From a virus: DNA of 20,370 nucleotides. The position numbers and the translations under genes were made by a program. Of this stretch, positions 1 through 6,743 are shown piece by piece. How positions within the stretch are numbered: the stretch's first letter is position 1; each line of letters starts with the position of its first letter. Under the pieces are notes generated by a model, which searched no databases, had not been told where the DNA came from, and was given only the letters and a program-made list of their open reading frames with translations. Where the stretch lies: positions 1-20,370 of IMG/VR virus record IMGVR_UViG_3300032116_010553, one strand, 5' to 3'.

Positions 1-4
1 TTTT

Positions 5-178
5 TCATATTTTTTTAAAAATTGTACCACAATAAAAACAAACAGCTTTTGTTTCACCATCTTTATATTCTTTTAATGTATAAAATACTCTCGGATGAGT
101 ATCATCTTCTAAATTAGGATCATAACCATCACAATAAACTGTATTTGCTGCAGTTTCTATAATTGTTTCTTTACTCAT
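5..178 (-). CDS. CHCC-type zinc-finger mini-protein (NDUFS6-like fold)
   Basis: This complete 57-residue ORF starts at the ATG at 178-176 and stops at the TGA at 7-5. It shows an ordered Cys16, His28-Pro, Cys47-x2-Cys50 pattern with the CDG, THPRVFY and CFYCGT neighbourhoods. That is the layout of the small CHCC zinc-finger family found in mitochondrial complex I subunit NDUFS6 and in short alphaproteobacterial proteins. One Zn is probably bound by the three Cys and the His. The start overlaps the stop of the upstream oxygenase gene as ATGA, so translation is probably coupled. The ATG of another gene overlaps its stop at 8-6 and leaves the window at once. The family match is from memory of the motif. 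A role in respiration or in Fe-S or protein contacts is speculation. Confidence 0.72.
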   Translation of the reverse strand: MSKETIIETAANTVYCDGYDPNLEDDTHPRVFYTLKEYKDGETKAVCFYCGTIFKKI

Positions 179-870
179 ATAATAAACCTTTTAAATAAAT
201 TTACAGCATCCCACATTGGTACAACATCTTGTAATATTCCACTTTTAACTGCTTTATCTCTATCAAATGCTATCTTACTTAATTCTTCATTTAATATAAT
301 TTGATCATTTGTGGTGTATCCTGAACTTAATATTTTATCAAACACGCAAGATAAACATTTACGAGATGAATGAGTAGTAGCAACATTGTGTGGTTGCCCA
401 ACTTGAACTATTGAAACTTTAATATCGTGGCTTTCAATTAAATCAACTTCATCAGGATACCAATATAAATCTGCTGTGTTAATATCTCTTTCAGATTGAT
501 TTTCATACATTACTCCTTCGGTTTTTGCCTTTGTATTTGACTTTGGTTTAAACCAATTCATTAAACTATTTCCAATTGGATTAAAAGCATAATTTAATTT
601 AAATTCATCATGAAGATTATTTCCATCAATATGAACTGGCATTGAATGATTTGGTGGATTATAAAACAATTCTATATCTGTAATACTCAAGCCGATCATC
701 TTAGTCCATTTTAAAAATGCATGATTATGATATTTAATAGGTACCCATAATTTAGTTTGTTTTTGGAATGTTTGTTCATCCATCCACTTCATCCCATCAG
801 CATTTAAAGGAAGAGGACATAATTTATAGTCCAGTGCTTTATGATTAATTACTGAATCGTTAAATAACAT
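175..870 (-). CDS. 2OG-Fe(II) oxygenase-fold protein
   Basis: A 231-residue soluble protein. It carries a candidate iron facial triad, His80-x-Asp82 (PVHIDG) and His161 (GQPHNV), with Arg170 (SSRKC) placed where the 2-oxoglutarate-binding Arg normally sits. This spacing fits the double-stranded beta-helix 2OG-Fe(II) dioxygenase superfamily, which couples 2-oxoglutarate decarboxylation to substrate hydroxylation. The residues beyond the triad differ from the other three oxygenase-like proteins in this window, so it looks like a separate lineage. The ATG at 870 is preceded by an AAGGA site. The gene starts 3 nt after the upstream stop and overlaps the zinc-finger gene by 4 nt. The substrate is unknown: protein, nucleotide, sugar or small molecule are all possible. 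A cupin-like protein without catalysis is the main alternative. Confidence 0.68.
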   Translation of the reverse strand: MLFNDSVINHKALDYKLCPLPLNADGMKWMDEQTFQKQTKLWVPIKYHNHAFLKWTKMIGLSITDIELFYNPPNHSMPVHIDGNNLHDEFKLNYAFNPIGNSLMNWFKPKSNTKAKTEGVMYENQSERDINTADLYWYPDEVDLIESHDIKVSIVQVGQPHNVATTHSSRKCLSCVFDKILSSGYTTNDQIILNEELSKIAFDRDKAVKSGILQDVVPMWDAVNLFKRFII

Positions 871-873
871 GGT

Positions 874-1539
874 TTATTCCTTTTCAGGCTTCTTATTTAC
901 TTCATATGATGGGTAAAAATACTCATCTGAGTCTCCAAATACCCATTTTGGATTTTGTTCACAATGATAATATCTTGAACTTACTTTAAAGTCAGGAACA
1001 CTTAATCCTTTAGATTTAACTGCACTTGATTCAAAGAAAAGCATACGATTATTTGGTTGAGCAAACCATTGCCCATTATCTAATTTACCAATGTTATGTG
1101 ATTTATGTTCTGTAGGAACTTCTGACTCAGTGACGTTTGGAATATTTGGATCAGCATGAGCACTATCTATTGTGAATAGATATTCGCCACCCATACGTGA
1201 ACCATCTCTTAATATGACTTCAACACGAGAATGTTGTAGGTATTGTTTTTCTATTAATGTAATGTGATAACTAAAACCATCCCATAGTTGTAAAAAATCT
1301 AAAGGAAGTTGTTTATTTAAGTCAATATCTGTTTTCCAAACATAAGCACTTATAGGAAGTTTATCATAGAGTGCTCCATACTCTGGTAAATAACTCTCAA
1401 TGTAGAATGCTCTGCGTGGAATAGATTTAAGAGTCACCCAAGTACATGGAACATATTCTCCGAAACCTTTTTTAAAGTCATAGAGAAACTCTTTTTTAAT
1501 CCAGCATTGTATATGTGGTAAATTTACAACAAAATTCAT
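874..1539 (-). CDS. Conserved phage protein of unknown function (221 aa)
   Basis: A 221-residue soluble protein without signal peptide or membrane segment. It is rich in aromatics (Trp, Tyr, Phe) and prolines, with segments such as PHIQCWIKKEFLYD near the N-terminus and FTIDSAHADPNIPN around the middle. From memory it resembles a hypothetical protein carried by many T4-like marine cyanophages and pelagiphages, but I know no assigned function. It is the first protein gene after tRNA-Arg, whose 3' end is 21 nt upstream. No clear Shine-Dalgarno site precedes the ATG at 1539. The upstream sequence is A/T-only for about 20 nt, which may help initiation. Confidence 0.8.
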   Translation of the reverse strand: MNFVVNLPHIQCWIKKEFLYDFKKGFGEYVPCTWVTLKSIPRRAFYIESYLPEYGALYDKLPISAYVWKTDIDLNKQLPLDFLQLWDGFSYHITLIEKQYLQHSRVEVILRDGSRMGGEYLFTIDSAHADPNIPNVTESEVPTEHKSHNIGKLDNGQWFAQPNNRMLFFESSAVKSKGLSVPDFKVSSRYYHCEQNPKWVFGDSDEYFYPSYEVNKKPEKE

Positions 1540-1560
1540 ATAATATATTTAGTTATCATT

Positions 1561-1636
1561 TGGCTCACTCGGCAAGACTCGAACTTGCAACCCCCAGTTT
1601 CGTAGACTGGTATTCTATCCATTGAACTACGAGTGA
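1561..1636 (-). tRNA. tRNA-Arg(ACG)
   Basis: A 76-nt cloverleaf including an encoded 3' CCA (1563-1561). The acceptor stem pairs TCACTCG (1636-1630) with CGAGTGA over 7 bp, with discriminator G. The D-stem GTTC/GAAT has one G-U pair. The anticodon stem CCAGT/ACTGG encloses the loop CTACGAA, giving anticodon ACG (1603-1601). The T-arm is GCAAG, TTCGAGT, CTTGC. ACG would need A34-to-inosine editing by the host TadA to read CGU, CGC and CGA. The tRNA lies 10 nt after the stop of the tiny lipoprotein gene, so it is probably processed from a polycistronic transcript. It is the only tRNA in the window. Confidence 0.95.
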
Positions 1637-1646
1637 ATAAAATAGA

Positions 1647-1802
1647 TTATGGTTTTGGTATTGTTATACTTTTAAATACATCTACAACGTTTTGCATCGG
1701 TTTATTAATTTCCGTTGGAGTACTTGTACAAGAAATTAAAAAAAATGCCACAATTGTTATTGTAGCAAAAAACACAAAAGTTTTATATAACGTTTTATCC
1801 AT
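1647..1802 (-). CDS. Tiny lipoprotein (51 aa)
   Basis: ATG at 1802, TAA at 1649-1647. The product has a short positively charged start (Lys4, Lys7), a hydrophobic stretch at about residues 9-22 and a clear lipobox Leu-Ile-Ser-Cys ending at Cys25. A 27-residue Thr/Pro/Asn-rich tail ends in PKP. It should therefore be a signal-peptidase II substrate exposed on the periplasmic side. The gene overlaps the end of the desaturase gene by 8 nt. A short outer-membrane spanin (Rz1-like) is one possibility, because those are small lipoproteins with Pro. However, no i-spanin partner overlaps it, so that idea is weak. It might also be a surface or exclusion lipoprotein. Confidence 0.72.
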   Translation of the reverse strand: MDKTLYKTFVFFATITIVAFFLISCTSTPTEINKPMQNVVDVFKSITIPKP

Positions 1803-2646
1803 TTAATTCACTCGTTTCGTTTCTGTTAATTTGAACTAAGTTTAATTTTTCAAATAATTCGGCAGTTCTTGCAACAGGATCTGATACACCATTACCAAAA
1901 CTATAATCCATTGGTTTTGCATGATGATATTCATGATTTCCTTCGCCCCAATTAATGAATGCACCTGCGATTGGATCAAGCGACACAACTTGTTTTGGTG
2001 TTTCGTGACTATGACTTACTGCATTCGTCACACCCATTCCATGCAAACCTGCAACTACAGCTAATGCTGCACCAATACAAACTTCTAAGCCACCTAATAT
2101 TCCCAAATTCACTTTTAAAAATTCTGATGTGATGAATAAACCAAACCAAAATAATAATAAAGTAGGTATAGCACGATTATGATAATAAACAGCAATACGA
2201 TTACGAAATAATCCTGCTGCAAATTTTACAGGAACATCTTCTTTTCGCCAATCCCATAAATGTAAATACGATCGCCAGAATCCTATACGATGCGGACTAT
2301 GTGGATCTAATTCAGTATCAAGATGAGTGTGATGCATACGATGTAATGCTGCCCACCCCAAAGGTGTACCTATTCCTGAATATATGGCAAATATATTACT
2401 TAAATGTTCCAAATATTTATTCTTAACTATAATAGATTTATGTGATAGTGTTCTATGTGTATAACCTGATACAGCCCAAGCACCAAACCACCAGAATAAT
2501 ATAAATGTAAAGAATGTAGTTAATGTGGCATATTTAAATGCAAGTAATGCTAATATATGTACAAAAATATAATAAGCAACACGAAAATATAAATTATTAC
2601 GTGTTGAAAATTCTTCCCAATTAAAATTACTTATTGACTTTAACAT
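1795..2646 (-). CDS. Membrane fatty-acid (acyl-CoA/acyl-lipid) desaturase
   Basis: A 283-residue integral membrane di-iron enzyme. All three histidine boxes of the delta-9 (stearoyl-CoA/acyl-lipid) desaturase family are present in order: HRTLSH at 64-69, HRMHH at 102-106 and HEYHH at 238-242. An additional NAVSH at 208-212 matches the extra Asn/His ligand region. Hydrophobic segments lie at about 24-58, 85-98, 160-178 and 184-203. The family inserts a cis double bond into saturated acyl chains using O2 and an electron donor. No donor is fused here, so a host ferredoxin or cytochrome would be needed. In infection it could change host membrane fluidity. Length and motifs look intact and complete. 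The start at 2646 overlaps the previous gene by 20 nt. Confidence 0.92.
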   Translation of the reverse strand: MLKSISNFNWEEFSTRNNLYFRVAYYIFVHILALLAFKYATLTTFFTFILFWWFGAWAVSGYTHRTLSHKSIIVKNKYLEHLSNIFAIYSGIGTPLGWAALHRMHHTHLDTELDPHSPHRIGFWRSYLHLWDWRKEDVPVKFAAGLFRNRIAVYYHNRAIPTLLLFWFGLFITSEFLKVNLGILGGLEVCIGAALAVVAGLHGMGVTNAVSHSHETPKQVVSLDPIAGAFINWGEGNHEYHHAKPMDYSFGNGVSDPVARTAELFEKLNLVQINRNETSELNG

Positions 2647-3169
2647 ATGTGTTCCAATATTGTCCTTTACGAATCAATTTACTTGATTTTGATTGTTGAT
2701 GATATTCTAAAGCACCTAATTTGATATTACTTTTTACAGTCTTATGAATATGTTTTTTATCAACATCTGGTAATTCTTTTTGTAATAAACGAAAAAGAAC
2801 TAATTTCTTTATACCTTTAACTCTCTTAGAAGAATCTGCTTCATTAGCATTTATTAATTTAACAATTTTATCCCATATTACACCAGCAAAAGAAGAAGTC
2901 ATTACTCTCTTATCTTCTGATCTTTTATATTTTTCAATATCTATACCAATTTGTTCACAATAAACAAAGAAATTTTCTTTTAATTCATGGTTAAAACTTG
3001 CAACCATTCCTAAATCTCTTAAATTATAAAGGCACATATACATAGAGTCTTTATCAGTTTGTTTTAAATTAGAATTTTTTAATTTGTGTAAGCATTCTTC
3101 TAACTCATTTGGATTTAAATGTCTAAAATGAGATGAACGTTCATACCATCTAATTTGTTCTTTTTGCAT
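2627..3169 (-). CDS. Unknown protein, 180 aa
   Basis: A charged, mainly helical-looking protein rich in Lys, Asn and Leu, with no membrane segment. The frame opens at a TTG at 3181, but I place the start at the ATG at 3169-3167. That ATG follows an AAAGG site at a suitable distance, just 5 nt after the stop of the upstream gene. The C-terminus, from about residue 110, is basic (Lys-rich, several His) and could bind nucleic acid, but no named motif is visible. Its 3' end runs 20 nt into the desaturase gene, implying coupled translation. I do not recognise the family. Confidence 0.75.
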   Translation of the reverse strand: MQKEQIRWYERSSHFRHLNPNELEECLHKLKNSNLKQTDKDSMYMCLYNLRDLGMVASFNHELKENFFVYCEQIGIDIEKYKRSEDKRVMTSSFAGVIWDKIVKLINANEADSSKRVKGIKKLVLFRLLQKELPDVDKKHIHKTVKSNIKLGALEYHQQSKSSKLIRKGQYWNTYVKVNK

Positions 3170-3174
3170 TGCCT

Positions 3175-3318
3175 TTAGCAAACTTTTAATTTTTTCTTTT
3201 GTTTAACACGCTTTACATTACCATTTTGATCTTTATATAAATCAAAATGATCTTTTCCATCAAAATAGAAACCATCTAATTTCCATTTTTTAGATGCTTT
3301 TTTAGTTTTTGTTTTCAT
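3175..3318 (-). CDS. Unknown small basic protein, 47 aa
   Basis: A 47-residue protein with very basic Lys-rich ends and a central stretch of Trp12, Phe17-Tyr18-Phe19, Phe24 and Tyr27 that looks like a beta hairpin. The frame also offers an ATG at 3339 and a TTG at 3360. The ATG at 3318 is preferred because it lies 4 nt after the upstream stop, as most neighbours do, with a GAGA-like site before it. Function unknown. The charge suggests nucleic-acid or ribosome contact, which is inference only. Confidence 0.6.
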   Translation of the reverse strand: MKTKTKKASKKWKLDGFYFDGKDHFDLYKDQNGNVKRVKQKKKLKVC

Positions 3319-3322
3319 TTTA

Positions 3323-3538
3323 TTAGTCTCTTTCGTCATCTTTAAAAGGCATACTATCAACAGGATCTAAGTATGTCATTTTTTTTATAGTTCTTGTCAA
3401 ATTTTCTATATCTTCATTCATACGATCAATTACATCTTTTAAATCATTTATTTGAAAAGATTGCTCTGCGATAAGTTTTTCTTGATGATCTATTTTCTTT
3501 TTATATTCTTCTATTAAAATTATGTTATTATTTACCAT
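3323..3538 (-). CDS. Short coiled-coil protein, 71 aa
   Basis: The product is almost entirely one heptad-patterned helix (about residues 5-55: Ile, Leu and Met at a/d spacing with Glu/Lys flanks) and a short acidic tail. The start at the ATG at 3538 overlaps the upstream stop by 7 nt. An in-frame TTG at 3553 would add five residues and is less likely. It probably dimerises or wraps a partner protein. I do not recognise a family. It lies in a run of eight small genes that follow the promoter at 4693-4721. Confidence 0.65.
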   Translation of the reverse strand: MVNNNIILIEEYKKKIDHQEKLIAEQSFQINDLKDVIDRMNEDIENLTRTIKKMTYLDPVDSMPFKDDERD

Positions 3539-3804
3539 TTGTTTATTAGCCAATCTTTAATATTATCTACTTGTGGATTACCTTTCAACATAATAACATC
3601 TGTAAAGTCGCCATTAATTTGATCTATTTCAACAAAAGTAATATTTTTTTGTTTATTATATTTTATTTCTGCTTTAAATCTAAGTTTTAAAAACATATAT
3701 TCTTTAACGAAATATATTTTAGTTTTATCATCTGCTCCAGCGAAAGCATCAGCATAATAATGTGTTTTTGTAAAATTATTAGCAATTTGTATTTGTTTAA
3801 TCAT
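3532..3804 (-). CDS. Unknown protein, 90 aa
   Basis: A small soluble alpha/beta-looking protein with alternating hydrophobic strands around residues 28-40 and 50-72, and a helix-like C-terminus ending in Trp90. ATG at 3804, overlapping the upstream gene by 8 nt. There are no catalytic or metal-binding motifs and no similarity I recognise. Tight overlaps on both sides and an intact frame argue that it is a real gene of the small-gene operon. Confidence 0.65.
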   Translation of the reverse strand: MIKQIQIANNFTKTHYYADAFAGADDKTKIYFVKEYMFLKLRFKAEIKYNKQKNITFVEIDQINGDFTDVIMLKGNPQVDNIKDWLINKW

Positions 3805-4006
3805 TTATATGATTTTCTGTTGTAAATATATATCCCATTGTTTTAAAACTTTCACCTTTTTCTAATGCCCAAACTTCTTTTACCACTTGTTTTGCTAATT
3901 CTTCAGATCTAAAATATTCTTTTTCATCTAAGAATTTTAAGAAAGTATTTTTATTAAAAATAAAAGTTTTAGATTTTCTATTTTTAATAATAGTGATTTC
4001 TTTCAC
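3797..4006 (-). CDS. Unknown protein, 69 aa (GTG start)
   Basis: A 69-residue basic-then-acidic protein that starts at a GTG (4006-4004). The GTG overlaps the TGA stop of the upstream 41-aa gene as GTGA, which is a classic coupling junction and supports this non-ATG start. The first 15 residues are Lys/Ile-rich, and a helix with EELAKQVVKEVWALEK follows at about residues 35-50. No family recognised. Confidence 0.63.
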   Translation of the reverse strand: MKEITIIKNRKSKTFIFNKNTFLKFLDEKEYFRSEELAKQVVKEVWALEKGESFKTMGYIFTTENHIND

Positions 4007-4128
4007 TTTTTTATTCTTTCTCTTAAATTATATTTTATTTCTTCTAAGTGGATTTCTATACGTCTTTGTACTTGTACATGAGAGTAAATCCCCCAAATTA
4101 GAACAATTAATAAAATTGCATTAAACAT
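4003..4128 (-). CDS. Single-pass membrane mini-protein, 41 aa
   Basis: ATG at 4128, TGA at 4005-4003. Residues 3-16 are strongly hydrophobic (Ile, Leu and Val with Trp12-Gly13) and are followed by a positively charged amphipathic tail (QRRIEIHLEEIKYNLRER). It should sit in the inner membrane with the tail in the cytoplasm. It starts 1 nt after the upstream stop and overlaps the next start by 4 nt. Such mini-membrane proteins are common in T4-like early regions, where many act on host functions. That role is inference here. Confidence 0.65.
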   Translation of the reverse strand: MFNAILLIVLIWGIYSHVQVQRRIEIHLEEIKYNLRERIKK

Positions 4129-4129
4129 A

Positions 4130-4450
4130 TTAGTGACTATGACTTATATTGTTTTCATCTACAAATGTTTCTAAATCATCTTTAATTTCTAAATAATTTA
4201 TATCATTAAAGATATCATCAGCATCTTCGAATGCTTTAATTCTATTTGTAAATTCAGCACTTACAGTATGTGGTTGTGCCATTGTTTCAAAAACACCATC
4301 TTCTGTATCAAACACATCACATATGTGACCACTTAAATAATCTTGCCAAACTGAATTAACAACTTTCAATAAAGTAATTCTATGTGGTGAATATTTGTAG
4401 TCAGCGATACCAAATGTTGCATAAGGAATTGGTTCTCTAAGAGGAAACAT
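4130..4450 (-). CDS. Unknown acidic protein, 106 aa
   Basis: A soluble protein with an N-terminal Pro-rich stretch (residues 3-9), a central domain and an acidic C-terminal half with many Asp and Glu (residues 74-100), ending in HSH. No signal peptide or metal motif. The acidic character could make it a DNA mimic or an inhibitor of a DNA-binding protein, but nothing specific supports that. The start is 1 nt after the upstream stop. Confidence 0.7.
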   Translation of the reverse strand: MFPLREPIPYATFGIADYKYSPHRITLLKVVNSVWQDYLSGHICDVFDTEDGVFETMAQPHTVSAEFTNRIKAFEDADDIFNDINYLEIKDDLETFVDENNISHSH

Positions 4451-4451
4451 A

Positions 4452-4658
4452 TTATCTACCCTCTTCTGCTGCTATTTCTAAATCTAAAGCAACTTCAGCC
4501 ATTGCTTGTTGTGCGTCATTTAGATCAAATTCTGGATCTTGTAATTTATCAAATATATCCTTAGCTTGTCTTTCACCATGTTTTTTGGCGAATTCTTCTC
4601 TAGATAATACAAATGCATCGTCTTCCATTTCCATTATCCAATTTTTCACTTGTCCCAT
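4452..4658 (-). CDS. Unknown small acidic helical protein, 68 aa
   Basis: The first gene after the 4693-4721 promoter. It has the strongest ribosome-binding site seen in the window: AAGGAG at 4670-4665, 6 nt before the ATG at 4658. The product is helical and acidic (about a quarter Asp/Glu). High initiation strength plus promoter proximity suggests early, high-level production, as expected for a host-takeover or DNA-binding-mimic protein. Both roles are inference. No family recognised. Confidence 0.75.
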   Translation of the reverse strand: MGQVKNWIMEMEDDAFVLSREEFAKKHGERQAKDIFDKLQDPEFDLNDAQQAMAEVALDLEIAAEEGR

Positions 4659-4664
4659 AATATA

Positions 4665-4721
4665 CTCCTTTTTATTATTTGTTTATAGGTATATTTTACT
4701 ATATTTGAATAGTTAAGTAAA
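4665..4721 (-). promoter_or_regulatory. Sigma70-like promoter with a 34-nt gap and strong RBS
   Basis: On the minus strand a -35 box TTTACT (4721-4716) is followed by exactly 17 nt and then a -10 box TAAAAT (4698-4693). Bases ATAG precede the -10 and ATAC follow it, the same frame as the promoters at 8064 and 19801. An AAGGAG Shine-Dalgarno site (4670-4665) precedes the ATG at 4658. Expected transcription start is near 4686, giving a leader of about 28 nt. It lies in the largest gene-free gap with no RNA gene (4659-4759). Confidence 0.72.
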
Positions 4722-4759
4722 TACTTATAAAAAATAAAAAAGCATTATATTTCAATGAC

Positions 4760-5236
4760 TTAGTGAAGTGTTATTATTTCAGCTTCTGGTTTATCAATAG
4801 TTCCAGTGACATAATTAATATAATCTAAAAATTCTGGTGCTTCTGGATTTGAATGTATATCCCATGATGTTCCAGTCATTCCTTTTGCGCAATAATCTGG
4901 TAATTTAGAATCAACATCATCAACTAATATAATAATAGAAACTCTTTGAGGGTCAGTGTGACCAGACATTTCTGCTGGTATAGTTGCTGTGTTATTAAAT
5001 TTACAAGGAAACCCCATTTGCTGTACCATATTATAATCGATTGCATCTTGTCTTGCTCTATCAAGTTGATACAATACAGAATTAACACAATAACGTATTA
5101 CGTTATATTCAAAAAGTTCATCAACTTTATCAACTGTAGTCTTTAATTGAAAACCATTGATATCTATGTGGATAGTTTGATTTCGCATTGTAGCGAACTT
5201 GTGACGTATTCCTACGATATTTTTTTCACTTGACAT
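4760..5236 (-). CDS. Unknown protein, 158 aa
   Basis: A soluble protein with mixed alpha/beta character. Strand-like regions are at 20-33 and 96-107 (SIIILVDDVD), a helix is at about 37-66, and the C-terminus is acidic. No signal, membrane segment or recognised catalytic motif. It is the last gene of the transcript that starts near 8057, and the 101-nt gap after it contains the next promoter. No convincing Shine-Dalgarno site precedes the ATG at 5236. Confidence 0.75.
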   Translation of the reverse strand: MSSEKNIVGIRHKFATMRNQTIHIDINGFQLKTTVDKVDELFEYNVIRYCVNSVLYQLDRARQDAIDYNMVQQMGFPCKFNNTATIPAEMSGHTDPQRVSIIILVDDVDSKLPDYCAKGMTGTSWDIHSNPEAPEFLDYINYVTGTIDKPEAEIITLH

Positions 5237-5246
5237 AATATAATTT

Positions 5247-5489
5247 CTACTTCTTTTTAACTCTGACTAATGTTTCTATTTTTTTAGTTCTATCTACTTT
5301 AGGATAGAATATTTTAAATGTTTCATTCTCCCAAGTACCATTGTTAAAAGAAGTAAATTCTGTCGTAATTAATTGTGCAGTTTCAGTTGAACGATGCACT
5401 GTGACTAATTTCTCATCATCCCAAACTCTTATTTCAGCTGGGAATGAGCGATTAGATATTTTTTCTATGATATTGCCTATTTTAAGCAT
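5247..5489 (-). CDS. Unknown small protein, 80 aa
   Basis: A beta-rich small protein with a basic C-terminal tail (VRVKKK). The start at 5489 overlaps the DUF6433-like gene by 8 nt. Alternating hydrophobic/polar residues at 17-30 and 37-62 suggest a small barrel or sheet. No family recognised. Confidence 0.68.
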   Translation of the reverse strand: MLKIGNIIEKISNRSFPAEIRVWDDEKLVTVHRSTETAQLITTEFTSFNNGTWENETFKIFYPKVDRTKKIETLVRVKKK

Positions 5490-5874
5490 TGATGTATGTT
5501 GAAACAGATTCTTTCGTAATATTTGGATATAAAGATGTTAGATTTTGATTCTTTAAAGCAAGAAGTATTTTTTGCTCTTTTACGTCTAATCTTTCTAACA
5601 TTTGAATAAACAATTGTTCTCTTTGAGCAGGTTTTAAATCTTTTCTTCTAAAAATATAAAACTTTCTTACTTCCAAAGTAAGATTAGATGGAGCCATATC
5701 TTGTGGCTCAATCGCAGCTTTAAATGGTGGATTTGTTTCTGGTAAATCCCACTTTAAATTGCTGTCAAAGTTGTTTTGTAAAACTAATTTTAACTGAGCA
5801 TTATCTTTGTATTTAATAATGGCAGTTATATCATTATTTATTTCTTCTAGTATTTCATAAACACGTTTTCCCAT
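5482..5874 (-). CDS. DUF6433-like T4-type phage protein
   Basis: 130 residues. The sequence order matches my memory of the DUF6433 family from T4-like marine phages: an N-terminal helix (YEILEEINND), then LQNNFDSNLKWDLPETNPPF at 32-51, a middle FYIFRRKDLKP, then QLFIQMLERLDVKEQKILLA, and a C-terminal Pro-containing helix. No function is known to me. The gene begins 2 nt after RNase H with a good GAGGAG site about 8 nt upstream of the ATG. Its frequent place next to replication genes in this phage group hints at a replication or DNA-related role, which is inference. Confidence 0.65.
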   Translation of the reverse strand: MGKRVYEILEEINNDITAIIKYKDNAQLKLVLQNNFDSNLKWDLPETNPPFKAAIEPQDMAPSNLTLEVRKFYIFRRKDLKPAQREQLFIQMLERLDVKEQKILLALKNQNLTSLYPNITKESVSTYINA

Positions 5875-5876
5875 GT

Positions 5877-6743
5877 TTAAAACTCCTCTATTTCTTGGAG
5901 CAATAGACTACAACGTTTTTCAATTAAATAGTTGTATATTGTCATCTTATCTCCTGTTGGTTTTACGTTATTATAAGCATTTAGTATATCATCTGCTATA
6001 TTTTTAGGTATAGAGTCAAGACATACTAATTTTTGGTTTCTTAAATAGTTTTTCTTTTGCTCATCGTTTTCACAAGCATTGAAACCTTTTTCTAAGAAAT
6101 TATTTAATATTTTTTTTGTGATTGGTTTTTGTCTTTCATTTTTATTAAAAATATCGTCAGGTGAAAGTATATTCGGAACACCATCCCCAGAGTCACCTCT
6201 TACTATATGTTCTATTATATATTGTTCAGCTTCCCTTACTGATGATTTATTAACTTGTTTTTTAAGTAATGGTGAGTATTGTTCAACGTTTCCGTATTTT
6301 TGTAATTGTTTAAAATCTTTATCAGAAGAAACAATCATATGTTTTTCTAAAGGTCTTTCTTTCACTAATGTAGCAATTACATCATCTGCTTCAGCATGAT
6401 TAATATGTAATACTTTATAAGGAAAATGTTTAATTAAATCTTCTCTTACATCAGACATAGTTTCAAAAATAAGTTTCCAATCAACTGGATCTGCTTCTCT
6501 GTCTTTCTTACGATGTGCTTTATATAAAGGAAATTCTACTTTTCTCCAAACTTCTTTACCATCAGCACATATAACTAAATCACCATAGTCTGCTGAAAAT
6601 TTCTTCTTATAATATTTAATAGTAGAGAGTATCGCATGACGAATAATATTAGATACTTCTTCCATTGGTCTTCCTTTTTGAACATCTTGTTTAAAAGAAA
6701 GTATATTTGCGATTGCTACTTGTGAATAATCAATTAATATCAT
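5877..6743 (-). CDS. rnh: Phage RNase H / 5'-3' flap exonuclease (T4 Rnh family)
   Basis: A 288-residue FEN/5'-nuclease family protein. Conserved acidic positions appear in order: Asp5 (LIDYS), Asp61 (CADGKEVWRK), Glu118/Asp120/Asp121 (HAEADDVIA), Asp141/Asp143 (SSDKDF) and Asp184/Asp187 (GDSGDGVPNI). These form the two-metal active site and the helical arch and helix-hairpin-helix regions. Basic residues Arg67, Lys75 and Arg78 fit the DNA-binding pattern. In T4 this enzyme removes RNA primers and adjacent DNA from lagging-strand fragments, which matches the primase gene in this window. The start at 6743 overlaps the FkbM gene by 14 nt. Confidence 0.93.
   Translation of the reverse strand: MILIDYSQVAIANILSFKQDVQKGRPMEEVSNIIRHAILSTIKYYKKKFSADYGDLVICADGKEVWRKVEFPLYKAHRKKDREADPVDWKLIFETMSDVREDLIKHFPYKVLHINHAEADDVIATLVKERPLEKHMIVSSDKDFKQLQKYGNVEQYSPLLKKQVNKSSVREAEQYIIEHIVRGDSGDGVPNILSPDDIFNKNERQKPITKKILNNFLEKGFNACENDEQKKNYLRNQKLVCLDSIPKNIADDILNAYNNVKPTGDKMTIYNYLIEKRCSLLLQEIEEF

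Noticed and set aside
1561-1636. tRNA as a prophage attachment site
   Set aside because: No integrase gene, no duplicated tRNA 3' end and no host flank are visible. T4-like phages are usually lytic.
4728-4759. Weak hairpin CATT...AATG followed by a T-rich stretch after the 158-aa gene
   Set aside because: Only about four solid pairs. The T-rich run is expected from base composition, so it is too weak to call a terminator.
6079-6399. Plus-strand ORF of 106 codons opposite RNase H
   Set aside because: It is a shadow of the well-supported minus-strand rnh gene; low-complexity composition, no motif and no start site support.
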